In this document: in pieces, positions 41,884 through 50,446 of the stretch
Layout: the number at the start of each line of letters is the position of its first letter
Position numbering within the stretch: the first letter of the stretch is position 1
Program-made: the position numbers and the translations under genes
NCBI GenBank assembly: GCA_017462965.1
Contig: JAFTQC010000022.1
Location: 1 to 64,000, forward strand
Length of the DNA stretch: 64,000 nt
Direction: 5' to 3'
Source of the DNA: Clostridia bacterium
Lineage (GTDB): Bacteria > Bacillota > Clostridia > TANB77 > UBA1234
The notes under the pieces: generated by a model
Database searches by the model: none
What the model saw: only the letters and a program-made list of their open reading frames with translations
Told to the model about the DNA's origin: nothing

Positions 41884-43320
41884 TTATTCGTCTTCATCGA
41901 TGTACTTTTCGACTGGCGGGAAATCAATAGCTTCGAGAATCTTAGGATTCTTTTTGTTGTGAAGCAAAATGTTGATTTCGCCATTTTCACCAACTTCACA
42001 GACGCCATTAGGCTGGCTTTGGAAGATTCGGTAAAGAGCCGGACGAAGAACTTCATCGAGGCGAACTTCGACATCTCGTGCACCTGTTTTGGCGGCAATT
42101 ACTTCATCAGCAATCTTGTTTACAAGAAGCGGATCGAAATAGAGTTCAAAGTTCTTGATTTTGAAGAACTTGTTGTAGCGCTCAAGGTGGCTATAGATGA
42201 TGTCGACGATTGTACTATGCGAGAGATCATTCAAAGGAGAGATGATTGGAATTCGACCAATCATTTCAGGAATAAAGCCGTATTCGATGAGATCGTCTGC
42301 GGTAACTTGAGACATTGAAACAGGCATTGTTGAACTTTGAGCGCCAAATCCAATTGTAGTCTTCTTCGAACGCTTCTGAATGATTTCTTCCAAACCTACG
42401 AACGCTCCCATCATTACAACAGTTAAATTACCGGTGTAAAATGGAACAGAATTGTGTTTGATCCAAATGGTGGAAGGTTCCAGAAGCTTGAGAAGTTCTT
42501 GCTGAACAGCTTTGCCGACAACATCACGACCGCTTCCATCAGGAACAGCACGTTTTTTATCGATCTCGTCCAAAATTACAACACCGTTTTGGGCAAGTTC
42601 GATATTGCCTTTAGCAGCATCAAGCAATCTTTCAAGAACATTCTCGACTTTGTCTCCAATGTATCCTGCAGAAGTGATAGGTGTAGCATTTGAAACAGAG
42701 TATACAACGCCAAAAGCTCTTGCTGCAGTTGTTGCAAGAAGAGTTTTACCAACACCTGTTCCGCCAATAAGCATAATGTGCTTATGCTTAAAAGGTTCAT
42801 CACCAAGATCTTCCATCAGGTTAGCCATCTGATTGAAATACAATGCGTAGAGAAATTTCTGAACTGATTCGTGCTGGCCGAAAACAGTTTTTTCTACGAT
42901 TGCGGCAAGGCTATCTAATGAATAGTCGAGGCAATCGTACTTTTGCCTAAAAAGTTCAAGATCTTTTTCATCTTGAGATTTCTCTTCAACAGTTTTTACT
43001 GTCGTAATAGCAGAGCTAGCGGATGCAGAAGCCTCATTGAGATCGTCGTCATCATCAGAAAAGCCATAGTCAGTAAGAGTACCATTATTACCATTTGGAT
43101 TATTGCCAAACTTGCCAGAAGAGAATTCGAATGTGGTTCCAAGTTGCAATGCATAGTATGTAATGCATCCAGAACAGATGCATCCGATTTTATTGGAAAT
43201 GCGGAGAGTAACTAATGCGAATGATTCGTCGTCATCGTAGTTTTCTATGTCAGCATAACTACGTGGTACCAGTCGATTGCAGATGAAACAGCGGACCCGT
43301 CGATTGGAGTTATTTCCCAT
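41884..43320 (-). CDS. clpX: ClpX-like AAA+ unfoldase subunit
   Basis: A 478-residue ATPase with ClpX architecture. The N-terminal zinc-binding domain has C11, C14, C49 and C52; Walker A GGTGVGKT is at 186-193, the pore loop GYIGDKV at 219-225, Walker B GVVILDEID at 246-254, the ClpP-binding IGF loop TTIGFGA near 345, and sensor 2 TGARDVEVRLDEVL. It unfolds proteins for ClpP. It is about 50 residues longer than usual because of an Asn/Asp/Ser-rich insertion (75-105) after the zinc domain. GC-richer than neighbours, with an ordinary Arg CGG at 43299-43297. It may be a second ClpX. No clpP or tig adjoins. GGAGG precedes ATG at 43320. Confidence 0.88.
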   Translation of the reverse strand: MGNNSNRRVRCFICNRLVPRSYADIENYDDDESFALVTLRISNKIGCICSGCITYYALQLGTTFEFSSGKFGNNPNGNNGTLTDYGFSDDDDDLNEASASASSAITTVKTVEEKSQDEKDLELFRQKYDCLDYSLDSLAAIVEKTVFGQHESVQKFLYALYFNQMANLMEDLGDEPFKHKHIMLIGGTGVGKTLLATTAARAFGVVYSVSNATPITSAGYIGDKVENVLERLLDAAKGNIELAQNGVVILDEIDKKRAVPDGSGRDVVGKAVQQELLKLLEPSTIWIKHNSVPFYTGNLTVVMMGAFVGLEEIIQKRSKKTTIGFGAQSSTMPVSMSQVTADDLIEYGFIPEMIGRIPIISPLNDLSHSTIVDIIYSHLERYNKFFKIKNFELYFDPLLVNKIADEVIAAKTGARDVEVRLDEVLRPALYRIFQSQPNGVCEVGENGEINILLHNKKNPKILEAIDFPPVEKYIDEDE

Positions 43321-43382
43321 ACATTTCTCCCTCCTATTTAATAGAATAGAATTCATGTGTGATTGTGAATATTTTCTAGACG

Positions 43383-43410
43383 ATTATACCATAAAATCTT
43401 AATATATCAA
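43383..43410 (-). promoter_or_regulatory. Promoter of the clpX-like gene
   Basis: On the minus strand TTGATA (43405-43410) and TATAAT (43383-43388) with a 16-bp spacer. Confidence 0.75.
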
Positions 43411-43575
43411 CAAAAACGAAAATGGTTTGAGATGATAGAAAATAAATTCTTAAAAAGTCGAACATTCTTTCTTGACTTTTTTTAGTTTTGAGATTATATT
43501 AAATGTAGTTCAAATTTCTATGGCGTTCCTGCCGAAATTTCCCATTTGAATTTTTAATTAAATAAAGGAGGTAAA

Positions 43576-44118
43576 ATGAAAAAATTTTTAGTTTCATTTT
43601 TTATTGCAGTATCTTTTTTTTCGACAGTTGTTTATGCTGGAACATTGGTAAAGAAGGTATATTTTTCACCGTATCCAATTTTAATTGATAATGAAGAATA
43701 TTCTTCAGAGACACCAATCTTGCAATATCAAGATAGGACGTATGTTGCGTTAAGAGAATTTTCTGAAATGGTTGGGGTGGATGTGGATTTTGTTAATGGT
43801 AAAATAATTATTAATACAGAAAAAATGTCTGGAGATAATCAGAAAGAGGAGACGAAAAAGAAAGAAGAATACATTGTTGTTGAAATAAAGAAGGAAGAAG
43901 TAGTAGAAAATTCAAATTCTACTATTGTTTCTGATGCTACAAATGAAGTGGCAAGTAGTGCGACACAGTCAAATACGCGAATGGTATACGTTTCAAAAAC
44001 GGGTAAGAAATATCATAATCTATCTAATTGTAATGGTGCGGAATATACAGGAATATCAATATCCGAAGCTTTAAGCAAAGGATGTACGCCGTGTTTAAGA
44101 TGTGCAAATGTAAAATAA
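43576..44118 (+). CDS. Secreted protein: copper amine oxidase-like stalk domain plus Cys-motif tail
   Basis: 180 residues. Signal peptide at 1-21 (cleavage near VYAGT). A small beta domain like the copper amine oxidase N-terminal/stalk domain (ILIDNEEYSSETPILQYQDRTYVALREFSEMVGVDVDF) is followed by a Lys/Glu-rich linker. The C-terminal motif VYVSKTGKKYHNLSNCNGAEYTGISISEALSKGCTPCLRC resembles the Ada-type metal-binding fragment that ends many secreted Clostridial proteins. GGAGG precedes ATG. Role unknown, probably envelope-associated. Confidence 0.8.
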   Translation: MKKFLVSFFIAVSFFSTVVYAGTLVKKVYFSPYPILIDNEEYSSETPILQYQDRTYVALREFSEMVGVDVDFVNGKIIINTEKMSGDNQKEETKKKEEYIVVEIKKEEVVENSNSTIVSDATNEVASSATQSNTRMVYVSKTGKKYHNLSNCNGAEYTGISISEALSKGCTPCLRCANVK

Positions 44119-44154
44119 TTTTTCGTCCAGTGGGAACGTCCCCGCTGGACGAAA
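44119..44154. repeat. GGGAACGTCCC palindrome / bidirectional terminator
   Basis: TTTCGTCCAGTGGG-AACGT-CCCCGCTGGACGAAA between convergent genes; same core family with its own stem. Confidence 0.8.
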
Positions 44155-44162
44155 GTATATTT

Positions 44163-44774
44163 TTATTTTGAAATAATAGGTCCATTTCTATAAATATCTT
44201 TGGATTGTATTGCTTCATTACGTGTATGTGCGTGAGGAGTTGATGCTGAACCAAGTCCACAATTGTTACTAACATGTGGTTTAAAACAAGGTAATCCATA
44301 AGTAACAGTAGGTACTATGGAAACGTGTGAGCCTAAAAGAGAAATACTTAAAGAAGCAAATTCATCTCTTAAATTATCTCTTACTTTATCAGCAAATTCG
44401 TGACTATTAAGTCTAACAATTTGAGCAAATGTATAATTTCCAATAGCAAAATAAGCCGAACTTTTTATTACATCATCAACACTTCTTCTTACATCAGCTA
44501 ATGCTTGTTGAACTCGATCTAAATCATCAGCTTTATATCTGCAAGTCACGGTAGCAGATATAACTTTGCCATCATCAGTTTCGTAATAATCAGTTAATGT
44601 TCTGCTTAGAGGATTTTTTGAAACAGTTGTTGTTACTTTGTCCATTGGCCACAAAAAATAGAATCCATTTCTTTTTGTTTTTAAATAGTGAGAGTTTCTA
44701 TCGATTATTATCAAAGATTGATGTGGAACCTTTCTAAAAAAACAGATTAAAATTAATAAAATAATAAATTCCAT
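44163..44774 (-). CDS. SPFH/Band 7 domain protein
   Basis: A 203-residue protein with an N-terminal membrane segment (1-14) and one Band 7 (stomatin/flotillin-like) domain: VPHQSLIIIDRNSHYLKTKRNGFYFLWP ... DGKVISATVTCRYKADDLDRVQQAL ... VDDVIKSSAYFAIGNYTFAQI. Such proteins organise membrane microdomains or proteases. It is short, lacking a long flotillin coiled coil. The C-terminal tail is Ser/His/Asn-rich. GAAGGAG precedes ATG. Confidence 0.85.
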   Translation of the reverse strand: MEFIILLILICFFRKVPHQSLIIIDRNSHYLKTKRNGFYFLWPMDKVTTTVSKNPLSRTLTDYYETDDGKVISATVTCRYKADDLDRVQQALADVRRSVDDVIKSSAYFAIGNYTFAQIVRLNSHEFADKVRDNLRDEFASLSISLLGSHVSIVPTVTYGLPCFKPHVSNNCGLGSASTPHAHTRNEAIQSKDIYRNGPIISK

Positions 44775-44950
44775 AATTTCTTCTCCTTTACGATTGATAC
44801 GTCTATAAACTTATTGTCTAAGAAAATTATAACATTTTGAAAAATAAAAGAAAAGAATAAACTATATCTATGTTTAATAATTATTGAATTTTAGGAGTTT
44901 TTTTGATAAAATTATCACATAGTTATGTGTTTTATTGAGGAGGAAAAAAG

Positions 44951-45346
44951 ATGAGTAAAAAAACAGAAAAAGAGCTTGATCCAGAAATTGTATGGACAGA
45001 TAAAAAAAGACCGTTTTTTGGATTACCGCTATCATTTACTAGATATACTTTATATAAAGATCGTTTATATATAACGGTAAAATTTATTTCTGTACATGAA
45101 GAGGAAATAAGGTTATATAGAATATTTGATATTACTTTGACAAAATCTATTTTTGAAAGATTATTTAAAGTTGGGACAATAACTTGTCATTCAGCGGATG
45201 TTTCTTCACCAGTATTACAAATAAAAAATATTAAAAATCCAGATGAAGTTCGAACTAAGTTATCTGAATTAGTTGAAGAATATAGAGATGAGAAAAACAT
45301 TACAACAGGCGAATTTTTGTCTCCTACTGCAATGTATAGAAGATAG
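44951..45346 (+). CDS. Bacterial PH-domain (bPH2-like) protein
   Basis: 131 residues without a membrane segment, with the pattern of a bacterial pleckstrin-homology (DUF304-like) domain: FTRYTLYKDRLYITVKFISVHEEEIRLYRIFDITLTKSIFERLFKVGTITCHSADVSSPVLQIKNI. It begins a probable operon with yidD and a PilT-like ATPase (gaps of 11 bases each). GAGGAGG precedes ATG. Role unknown. Confidence 0.8.
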   Translation: MSKKTEKELDPEIVWTDKKRPFFGLPLSFTRYTLYKDRLYITVKFISVHEEEIRLYRIFDITLTKSIFERLFKVGTITCHSADVSSPVLQIKNIKNPDEVRTKLSELVEEYRDEKNITTGEFLSPTAMYRR

Positions 45347-45357
45347 AAAGTTGTTTC

Positions 45358-45621
45358 ATGATAAAGAATATTTTAATAAAATTGATAAAAGTATATCAAT
45401 CTATACCAGGTGAATGGCATGCCTCGTGTAAATATTTTCCTACATGCTCTAATTATGGAATTGAAGCGTTGGAAAAACATGGTGCTATAAAAGGAGGAAT
45501 ACTTACTTTTGTTAGATTACTTCGATGTAATCCATGGGCAAAAGGAGGATATTATCCTGTGCCTGAAAAGTTTACTCTGAAAGTAAAACATATAGATGAA
45601 AATAATGCAAAGGAAGAATAG
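45358..45621 (+). CDS. yidD: Membrane protein insertion efficiency factor
   Basis: 87-residue YidD, recognised by the N-terminal amphipathic helix and the conserved CKYFPTCSNYGIEALEKHGAIKGG ... RLLRCNPWAKGGYYPVP. It assists YidC-dependent membrane insertion. No yidC or rnpA is adjacent; instead it sits between a PH-domain gene and a PilT-like ATPase, an unusual context. Confidence 0.94.
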   Translation: MIKNILIKLIKVYQSIPGEWHASCKYFPTCSNYGIEALEKHGAIKGGILTFVRLLRCNPWAKGGYYPVPEKFTLKVKHIDENNAKEE

Positions 45622-45632
45622 AGGTTTTAATT

Positions 45633-46736
45633 ATGATAGATATAGAAAAGATTTTGGCAGATGGTGTAACTAAAGGTGCATCAGATATTCATATAGTTGA
45701 AGGATCGAAACCGCTTTATAGAATTAACAGAACGCTTGTTGAAGTAGAAGAGGTTGAAGAAGTTAATGAAAAGGACATTTTCGATATTTTTGAATTTTTC
45801 ATTAATGATAATCCAGGTTTAAGAAATATGTTTCAGAATGAAAAAAAATTAGATTTGAATTTTCAAATACTAGGTGCAAGACTACGTATTAATGTTTCTT
45901 CTGCAAGTGGGCTTCCTATATTTACGGCGAGAATTATAAATAATAAATTGCCAAGATTCAATGATTTAGGTTTGCCTGATGTTGTTAGAAGAACAGCATC
46001 TTTACCACAGGGGTTAATCCTAGTTACAGGTAAATCAAATTCTGGTAAATCTACTACATTAAATGCTCTTATAAATGAGATAAATAGAACAGAAAATAGA
46101 AAGATTCTTACACTAGAAAATCCGATTGAATATCTTCACCAATCAGACAAATCTTTAATAATACAAAAAGAAGTAGGTGAGGGAAAGGATTGTTTGTCTT
46201 TTAGTGATGGTGCAATTAATGCACTTAGAGAAGATTGCGATATAGTGGTGATTGGAGAAATTAGAGATAAAAATACAATAGATGCAGCTCTTGAACTTGC
46301 AGAGTCAGGCCATTTGGTTATAGGAACAATGCATACAAGATCAGCTGCAGAAACAATTGATAGAATATTAGGATTCTATGATTTGTCAGATCAATTGGTT
46401 GTTAAATACATTGTTTCATCTGTTTTGAAAGCAGTAATATCTCAAAGATTAATTAATGGAAATGATAATAATTTAGTTATGGTTCCTGAAATTATGATTG
46501 TAGATGATGTTATTTCTGGATTGATAAGAAAAGAAAAATTTAGTAAATCAGAGATAGAAGACGCAATACAAACAAGAATGGAAAGAGGAAGTATAAGCTT
46601 TATAAATTCTTTAGCAAATGCCGTTAGCACAAAGAAAATATCTTTATATCAAGCGAAAAAACAATTGGATGATGCAGGTTGTGAAAATTTAACAAGAATT
46701 TTAGGTCAGATAAACGAAAGAAAATTAAATTTTTAA
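45633..46736 (+). CDS. PilT-like secretion/twitching ATPase
   Basis: A 367-residue ATPase of the GspE/PilT superfamily, nearest PilT (pilus retraction). It shows the N-terminal MEMBRANE-independent domain with GASDIHIVEG, Walker A VTGKSNSGKSTT (about 131-142), Asp box LENPIEYLHQ, Walker B DIVVIGEIRD and His box SGHLVIGTMHT. The Walker A has Lys-Ser-Asn in place of the usual Pro-Thr-Gly, still with GKST. No other pilus gene is visible here. ATG follows AGAGG. Confidence 0.87.
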   Translation: MIDIEKILADGVTKGASDIHIVEGSKPLYRINRTLVEVEEVEEVNEKDIFDIFEFFINDNPGLRNMFQNEKKLDLNFQILGARLRINVSSASGLPIFTARIINNKLPRFNDLGLPDVVRRTASLPQGLILVTGKSNSGKSTTLNALINEINRTENRKILTLENPIEYLHQSDKSLIIQKEVGEGKDCLSFSDGAINALREDCDIVVIGEIRDKNTIDAALELAESGHLVIGTMHTRSAAETIDRILGFYDLSDQLVVKYIVSSVLKAVISQRLINGNDNNLVMVPEIMIVDDVISGLIRKEKFSKSEIEDAIQTRMERGSISFINSLANAVSTKKISLYQAKKQLDDAGCENLTRILGQINERKLNF

Positions 46737-46753
46737 AGATAAAGAGTAAGAAA

Positions 46754-46786
46754 AAAGGGACTGAGAAAAGTCTTAGTCCCCTTTAC
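46754..46786. terminator. Terminator between convergent genes
   Basis: AAAGGGACTGAGA ... TCTTAGTCCCCTTT, a near-palindromic hairpin after the PilT-like gene. It also contains GGGAC. Confidence 0.75.
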
Positions 46787-46791
46787 ATATA

Positions 46792-46923
46792 TTATCCGTA
46801 TTTATACATTGCATAACCAAGACCACCAATTATGAGCACAATATGAATTGCACCATGAGTTAAAAGGGAAAGTATAAAATATAAGGCTATGCAACCAACT
46901 ATTAAAGCTATTTTCTTTTCCAT
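46792..46923 (-). CDS. 43-residue membrane protein
   Basis: A small ORF, MEKKIALIVGCIALYFILSL... ending IGGLGYAMYKYG, with two short hydrophobic stretches. It has a strong TAGGAGG site 8 bases upstream and lies 12 bases after the stop of the P-II-like gene, so it is probably the third gene of the DUF1538/P-II operon. Not recognised. Confidence 0.7.
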   Translation of the reverse strand: MEKKIALIVGCIALYFILSLLTHGAIHIVLIIGGLGYAMYKYG

Positions 46924-46935
46924 TAATTATTCCTC

Positions 46936-47577
46936 CTAGATTAATATTTCTGTTACCGGTAATGAAAATAATACAGAACCTGCCTTTGAAGCTGGACCTG
47001 CTTTTTTCATTATAGCTTGCATTATTACATTTCTCTTTTCTTTTTCAGTCACAATAAAAATCATTTCTTTTTCAGATCCTACAGTTACACCAAAAAACTT
47101 TTCTGAATCTCCAGCTCCTGTTCCTCTTGCGTGAATTACAGTTCCTCCAGTTGCACCTGCTTCTCGAGCAATTTCCATAACGCTATCCACATAGCCTCTG
47201 TTTGTAATAATCATTAAAAGTTCTTTATCAAATTTTGGTGATAAGTCTTTGTGTGTATTTTCAGGTATATTTTCTGAAAGATGTTCCATTATTTGTTTCC
47301 CTCCTACAGTGGATATTGGCATTGCAAATGAATATATGTCTCTATATTTATCTTTTATTTTAGCACATACATCATAAGCCATATCTAAAGATGAAATGCT
47401 GAAAGTAATACATTTTTCTTTTTCAGCAATTCCGAGATAATCCAGCATCATATCTGTAGCTGTGCCTCTACCGTATCTACCTAAAGTCATGGGGATATTA
47501 TTTTTATTAAGTATACGGATGATTCCCTCGCTATTTTTTCTTGGTGATATATTAATAAGTGTAACTAGTTTAAGCAA
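46936..47577 (-). CDS. P-II (GlnB)-like regulator of DUF1538 transporter
   Basis: About 213 residues carrying two P-II-like halves. The second shows LLMIITNRGYVDSVMEIAREAGATGGTVIHARGTGAGD and EKEMIFIVTEKEKRNVIMQAI, the typical T-loop-adjacent and nucleotide-binding patterns. The first half, from LLKLVTLINISPRKNSEGIIRIL, is a diverged copy. P-II proteins paired with DUF1538 are thought to gate a transporter in response to nucleotides. The start is uncertain: TTG at 47577 fits a GGGAG site; the frame stays open to 47592. It overlaps the end of the DUF1538 gene. Confidence 0.85.
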   Translation of the reverse strand: MLKLVTLINISPRKNSEGIIRILNKNNIPMTLGRYGRGTATDMMLDYLGIAEKEKCITFSISSLDMAYDVCAKIKDKYRDIYSFAMPISTVGGKQIMEHLSENIPENTHKDLSPKFDKELLMIITNRGYVDSVMEIAREAGATGGTVIHARGTGAGDSEKFFGVTVGSEKEMIFIVTEKEKRNVIMQAIMKKAGPASKAGSVLFSLPVTEILI

Positions 47578-49095
47578 TTTTCCCACTCCCAATCTAATTC
47601 TATGATTTCAATACCTTCTGAGTCATCAGAATTTTTATTTAATTTATGCATTTTAATCTTATAAATTAATCCGCTAATTTGTACTGAAATAAGTGGTATA
47701 AGTGCAATCATTGCAACTACTCCAAATGCATCAGTTAATATATTTCCGCCTAAAGCTGTACAAAGTCCGATTGAAAAAGGAATTAAAAATGTTGTTGTTA
47801 TTGGACCTGTAGCAACACCACCAGAGTCAAATGCAATAGATGTGAAAATTTTAGGTGTTACGAATGATAGTAAAATGGCTATCATATAGCCTGGTATTAA
47901 GAAATACATTATAGAAATTCCATTCATGATTCTAATCATCGATAATCCGACTGCTAAAGCCATACTAATTGAAAGATTAAATTTTACAGCTTTCTCAGGG
48001 ATTGCTCCATCTGTGATTTCAGATATTTGTTTTACTAAAATGATAACTGCAGGTTCTGCAATTACTATGAAATAGCCTATAAGCATTCCTATTGGTACTA
48101 TAAGCCAACTATTTTCTATAAGCGCAATTCCATTTCCAAGAAGGTATCCAGCTGGTAAAAATCCAACGTTTACTCCAACAAGAAAAAGCACTAAACCAAT
48201 ATAAGTATATATTGATCCTAAAATAATTTTTGTAAATTCTTTCTTGTTTAGTTTAAAAACAAAAACTTGAAAAATTAAAAAAAATATTAGTATTGGTAAT
48301 GTCGCAAGTGCAACTTCATATAAATAAGTTGGCATACTATTTGTAAAATTGTTGAATATTTCAATACTATTTGAAAGATTCTCTATTGTATAAGTGGCTG
48401 TTGAAGCTGAATCAATGTTGTAAAGCATTCCTAATAATAATACTGTTATGATAGGTCCTATTGAACATAAGGCAACAAGGCCAAAACCATCATTTTCATC
48501 GCCCTTTGAATTCATAATTGAACTAGCTCCGATTCCAAGTGCTAGAATAAAGGGGACGGTTATTGGTCCTGTAGTTACACCACCAGAATCAAATGCTATA
48601 GCCCAAAAGTCACTAGGTACGAAGTAGGTTAAAGTAAAAATAAGTAAATAAAATCCAAACAATAAATAAGAAAGATTTATTTTAAATATAATTCTCAAAA
48701 ATGCAATCACTAAGAATATGCCGAACACCTATTGATACAGCACCTATCGTAATATAAGAAGGAATTGCGCTAATTTGAGTTGCTAATATTTTTAAATCTG
48801 GTTCTGCAATTGTAACTATGGTTCCAAGAATAAAAAGCATGAAAATAACATAAAGAATGTTTTTCGTTTTTGCAATGTGAGCTCCGATTCTTTGACCTAT
48901 TGCAGACATTGATATTTCAGCACCTAGAGTAAAAAGTCCCATTCCAAGAATCAAAAGAACTGTGCCTACAAAAAATGTGGCTATTGAGTCAGCAGGAAGC
49001 GGAACTAATGTAAATGACAAAAGTAAAACAATAAAAGAAATTGGCAAAATAGCCGATAGAGCTTCTTTTATTTTAGATTTGATTTTTTCGTTCAC
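47565..49095 (-). CDS. DUF1538 membrane protein, read through +1 frameshift
   Basis: A multi-spanning membrane protein of the DUF1538 family (about 509 residues, two internally repeated halves, each with IAFDSGGVTTGPIT-type motifs). The first frame (49095 to about 48721) ends shortly after YITIGAVSIGV. The +1 frame continues GIFLVIAFLRIIFKINLSYLLF to 47565. The frames join exactly when one base is skipped at CGG (48723-48721), after GUU, so that GGC reads Gly. All helices and both signature repeats are then present. It forms an operon with the P-II-like gene and a 43-residue membrane protein. Probable cation or metabolite transporter. Recoded, pseudogene or error. Confidence 0.83.
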
Positions 49096-49183
49096 ATTAA
49101 ATTCTCCTTATCTTTAAGTATAAATATTTCGTATCTAGTATAACATTTTGGTATAAGTTCTTGCAATAACCAAAAAATGGAGA

Positions 49184-49220
49184 AAAAAATAACCTTAGTG
49201 AATTTTTTCACTAAGGTTAA
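49184..49220 (-). terminator. Terminator of tRNA-Cys/tRNA-Gly operon
   Basis: On the minus strand AACCTTAGTGAA pairs with TTCACTAAGGTT and is followed by ATTTTTTT. Confidence 0.8.
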
Positions 49221-49224
49221 GATT

Positions 49225-49300
49225 GGAGCGGGAAACGGGGCTCAAACCCGCGACCTTCGCCTTGGCAAGGCGACGCTCTATCAACTGAGCTATTCCCGCA
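49225..49300 (-). tRNA. tRNA-Gly (anticodon GCC)
   Basis: Acceptor GCGGGAA/TTCCCGC, anticodon stem TCGCC/GGCGA with loop TTGCCAA, T arm CGGGTTTGAGCCCCG, discriminator T and encoded CCA. Co-transcribed with tRNA-Cys. Confidence 0.93.
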
Positions 49301-49374
49301 TAAGTCATGCGATATTTAGTATATTACAACATATTTTTTATCAAGTCAACAATTTTTTTTAATTTAAATAAAAT

Positions 49375-49448
49375 TGGAGGCGCCAATCAGATTTGAACTG
49401 ATGATCAGGCTTTTGCAGAGCCGTGCCTTACCACTTGGCTATGGCGCC
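49375..49448 (-). tRNA. tRNA-Cys (anticodon GCA)
   Basis: Acceptor GGCGCCA/TGGCGCC, anticodon loop CTGCAAA giving GCA, T arm ATCAGTTCAAATCTGAT, discriminator T, encoded CCA. First gene of a tRNA-Cys/tRNA-Gly operon. Confidence 0.93.
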
Positions 49449-49467
49449 AAAACATGTTGCATTAGTT

Positions 49468-49496
49468 ATTATAGTGTATATTAATGGATATGTCAA
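49468..49496 (-). promoter_or_regulatory. Promoter of tRNA-Cys/tRNA-Gly
   Basis: On the minus strand TTGACA (49491-49496) and TATAAT (49468-49473) with a 17-bp spacer; full consensus. Confidence 0.9.
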
Positions 49497-49644
49497 GGAT
49501 AAAAAAATATGATAAAAGATTTTATAAATTTGTAGATTACAAGGGTGTTAAAAAAATGTTACAATACCATTACAAGTATTGTAAATGGGGAAGTTTGTGT
49601 ATAGAATGAAGCTATATTATAAAACCTAATAGAAGAGGTGTATT

Positions 49645-50304
49645 ATGAAGAAAATTATTGTTGCTTTAGTTGCAACTCTAGCATTAGTTATTGGTGCATA
49701 TAGTATGTCTCATGCTGAAGAATATAAGTATAAATATCCGGACCTTGAATGGACTGAGTACGATAAGATTGGTAGACCTATAAATGTTGTTCATCCTGCA
49801 GCAAGAGAAATTGTTCAAGCTACTAATATTGGTGTAATGAATGGTTATCCAGATGGATATTTTAGACCTGATGAACCAATTATAAGATGCGAGTTTATTA
49901 AAATGCTTATTGGACTTGCTACTAATAGAAGTTTTGATTTTGCTAGTACAGATTCTGAATATACTGGATGGTATGGACCATACGTTACAATTGCTGAAAT
50001 GCAAGGTGTAATTGACAAAAATCAATACACACTTGAAGAGTTGGAAGAACCAATAACAAGACTTGAAATGATTTTGATGTTATCAAAGACTCAGATAAGA
50101 ATGAAAGGTATCCCGCAAACACAAATTGGTACGTTAGTATATACAGACATTGCCAATTTAACTCAAGAAGAAAAAGATTTAATCCTACATGCTGCTGATT
50201 ATGACTTGCTTGAAGGAATGAAAGATGGAACAGAAAAATTGTTACAACCTAATAAATATTTAACAAGAGGTGAGGCTGCAGCTGCACTTATGAGAATATA
50301 TTAA
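49645..50304 (+). CDS. SLH-domain secreted protein
   Basis: 219 residues: signal peptide 1-24 (cleavage near SHAEE) and three S-layer homology motifs. The first holds VVHPAAREIVQATNIGVMNGYPDGYFRPDEPIIRCEFIKML, the second GPYVTIAEMQGVIDKNQY ... EEPITRLEMILML, and the third LVYTDIANL ... LLQPNKYLTRGEAAAALMRIY. It has little besides SLH repeats, so it may be a small wall-bound structural protein. AGAGGTG precedes ATG. Between 50305 and 50446 there is only a weak AT-rich hairpin. Confidence 0.88.
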   Translation: MKKIIVALVATLALVIGAYSMSHAEEYKYKYPDLEWTEYDKIGRPINVVHPAAREIVQATNIGVMNGYPDGYFRPDEPIIRCEFIKMLIGLATNRSFDFASTDSEYTGWYGPYVTIAEMQGVIDKNQYTLEELEEPITRLEMILMLSKTQIRMKGIPQTQIGTLVYTDIANLTQEEKDLILHAADYDLLEGMKDGTEKLLQPNKYLTRGEAAAALMRIY

Positions 50305-50446
50305 TCCAATAAACGTGGTTATAATGAATAATTATAATATAGCCACAAAAGACTAAAGTTAGAGATAACTATGGAGTACGAAGGATTTTGAAGTACAAAT
50401 GAAATATGTTTGATAAGAACTAAAGAAACCTAAGGTACGAAAGAAA

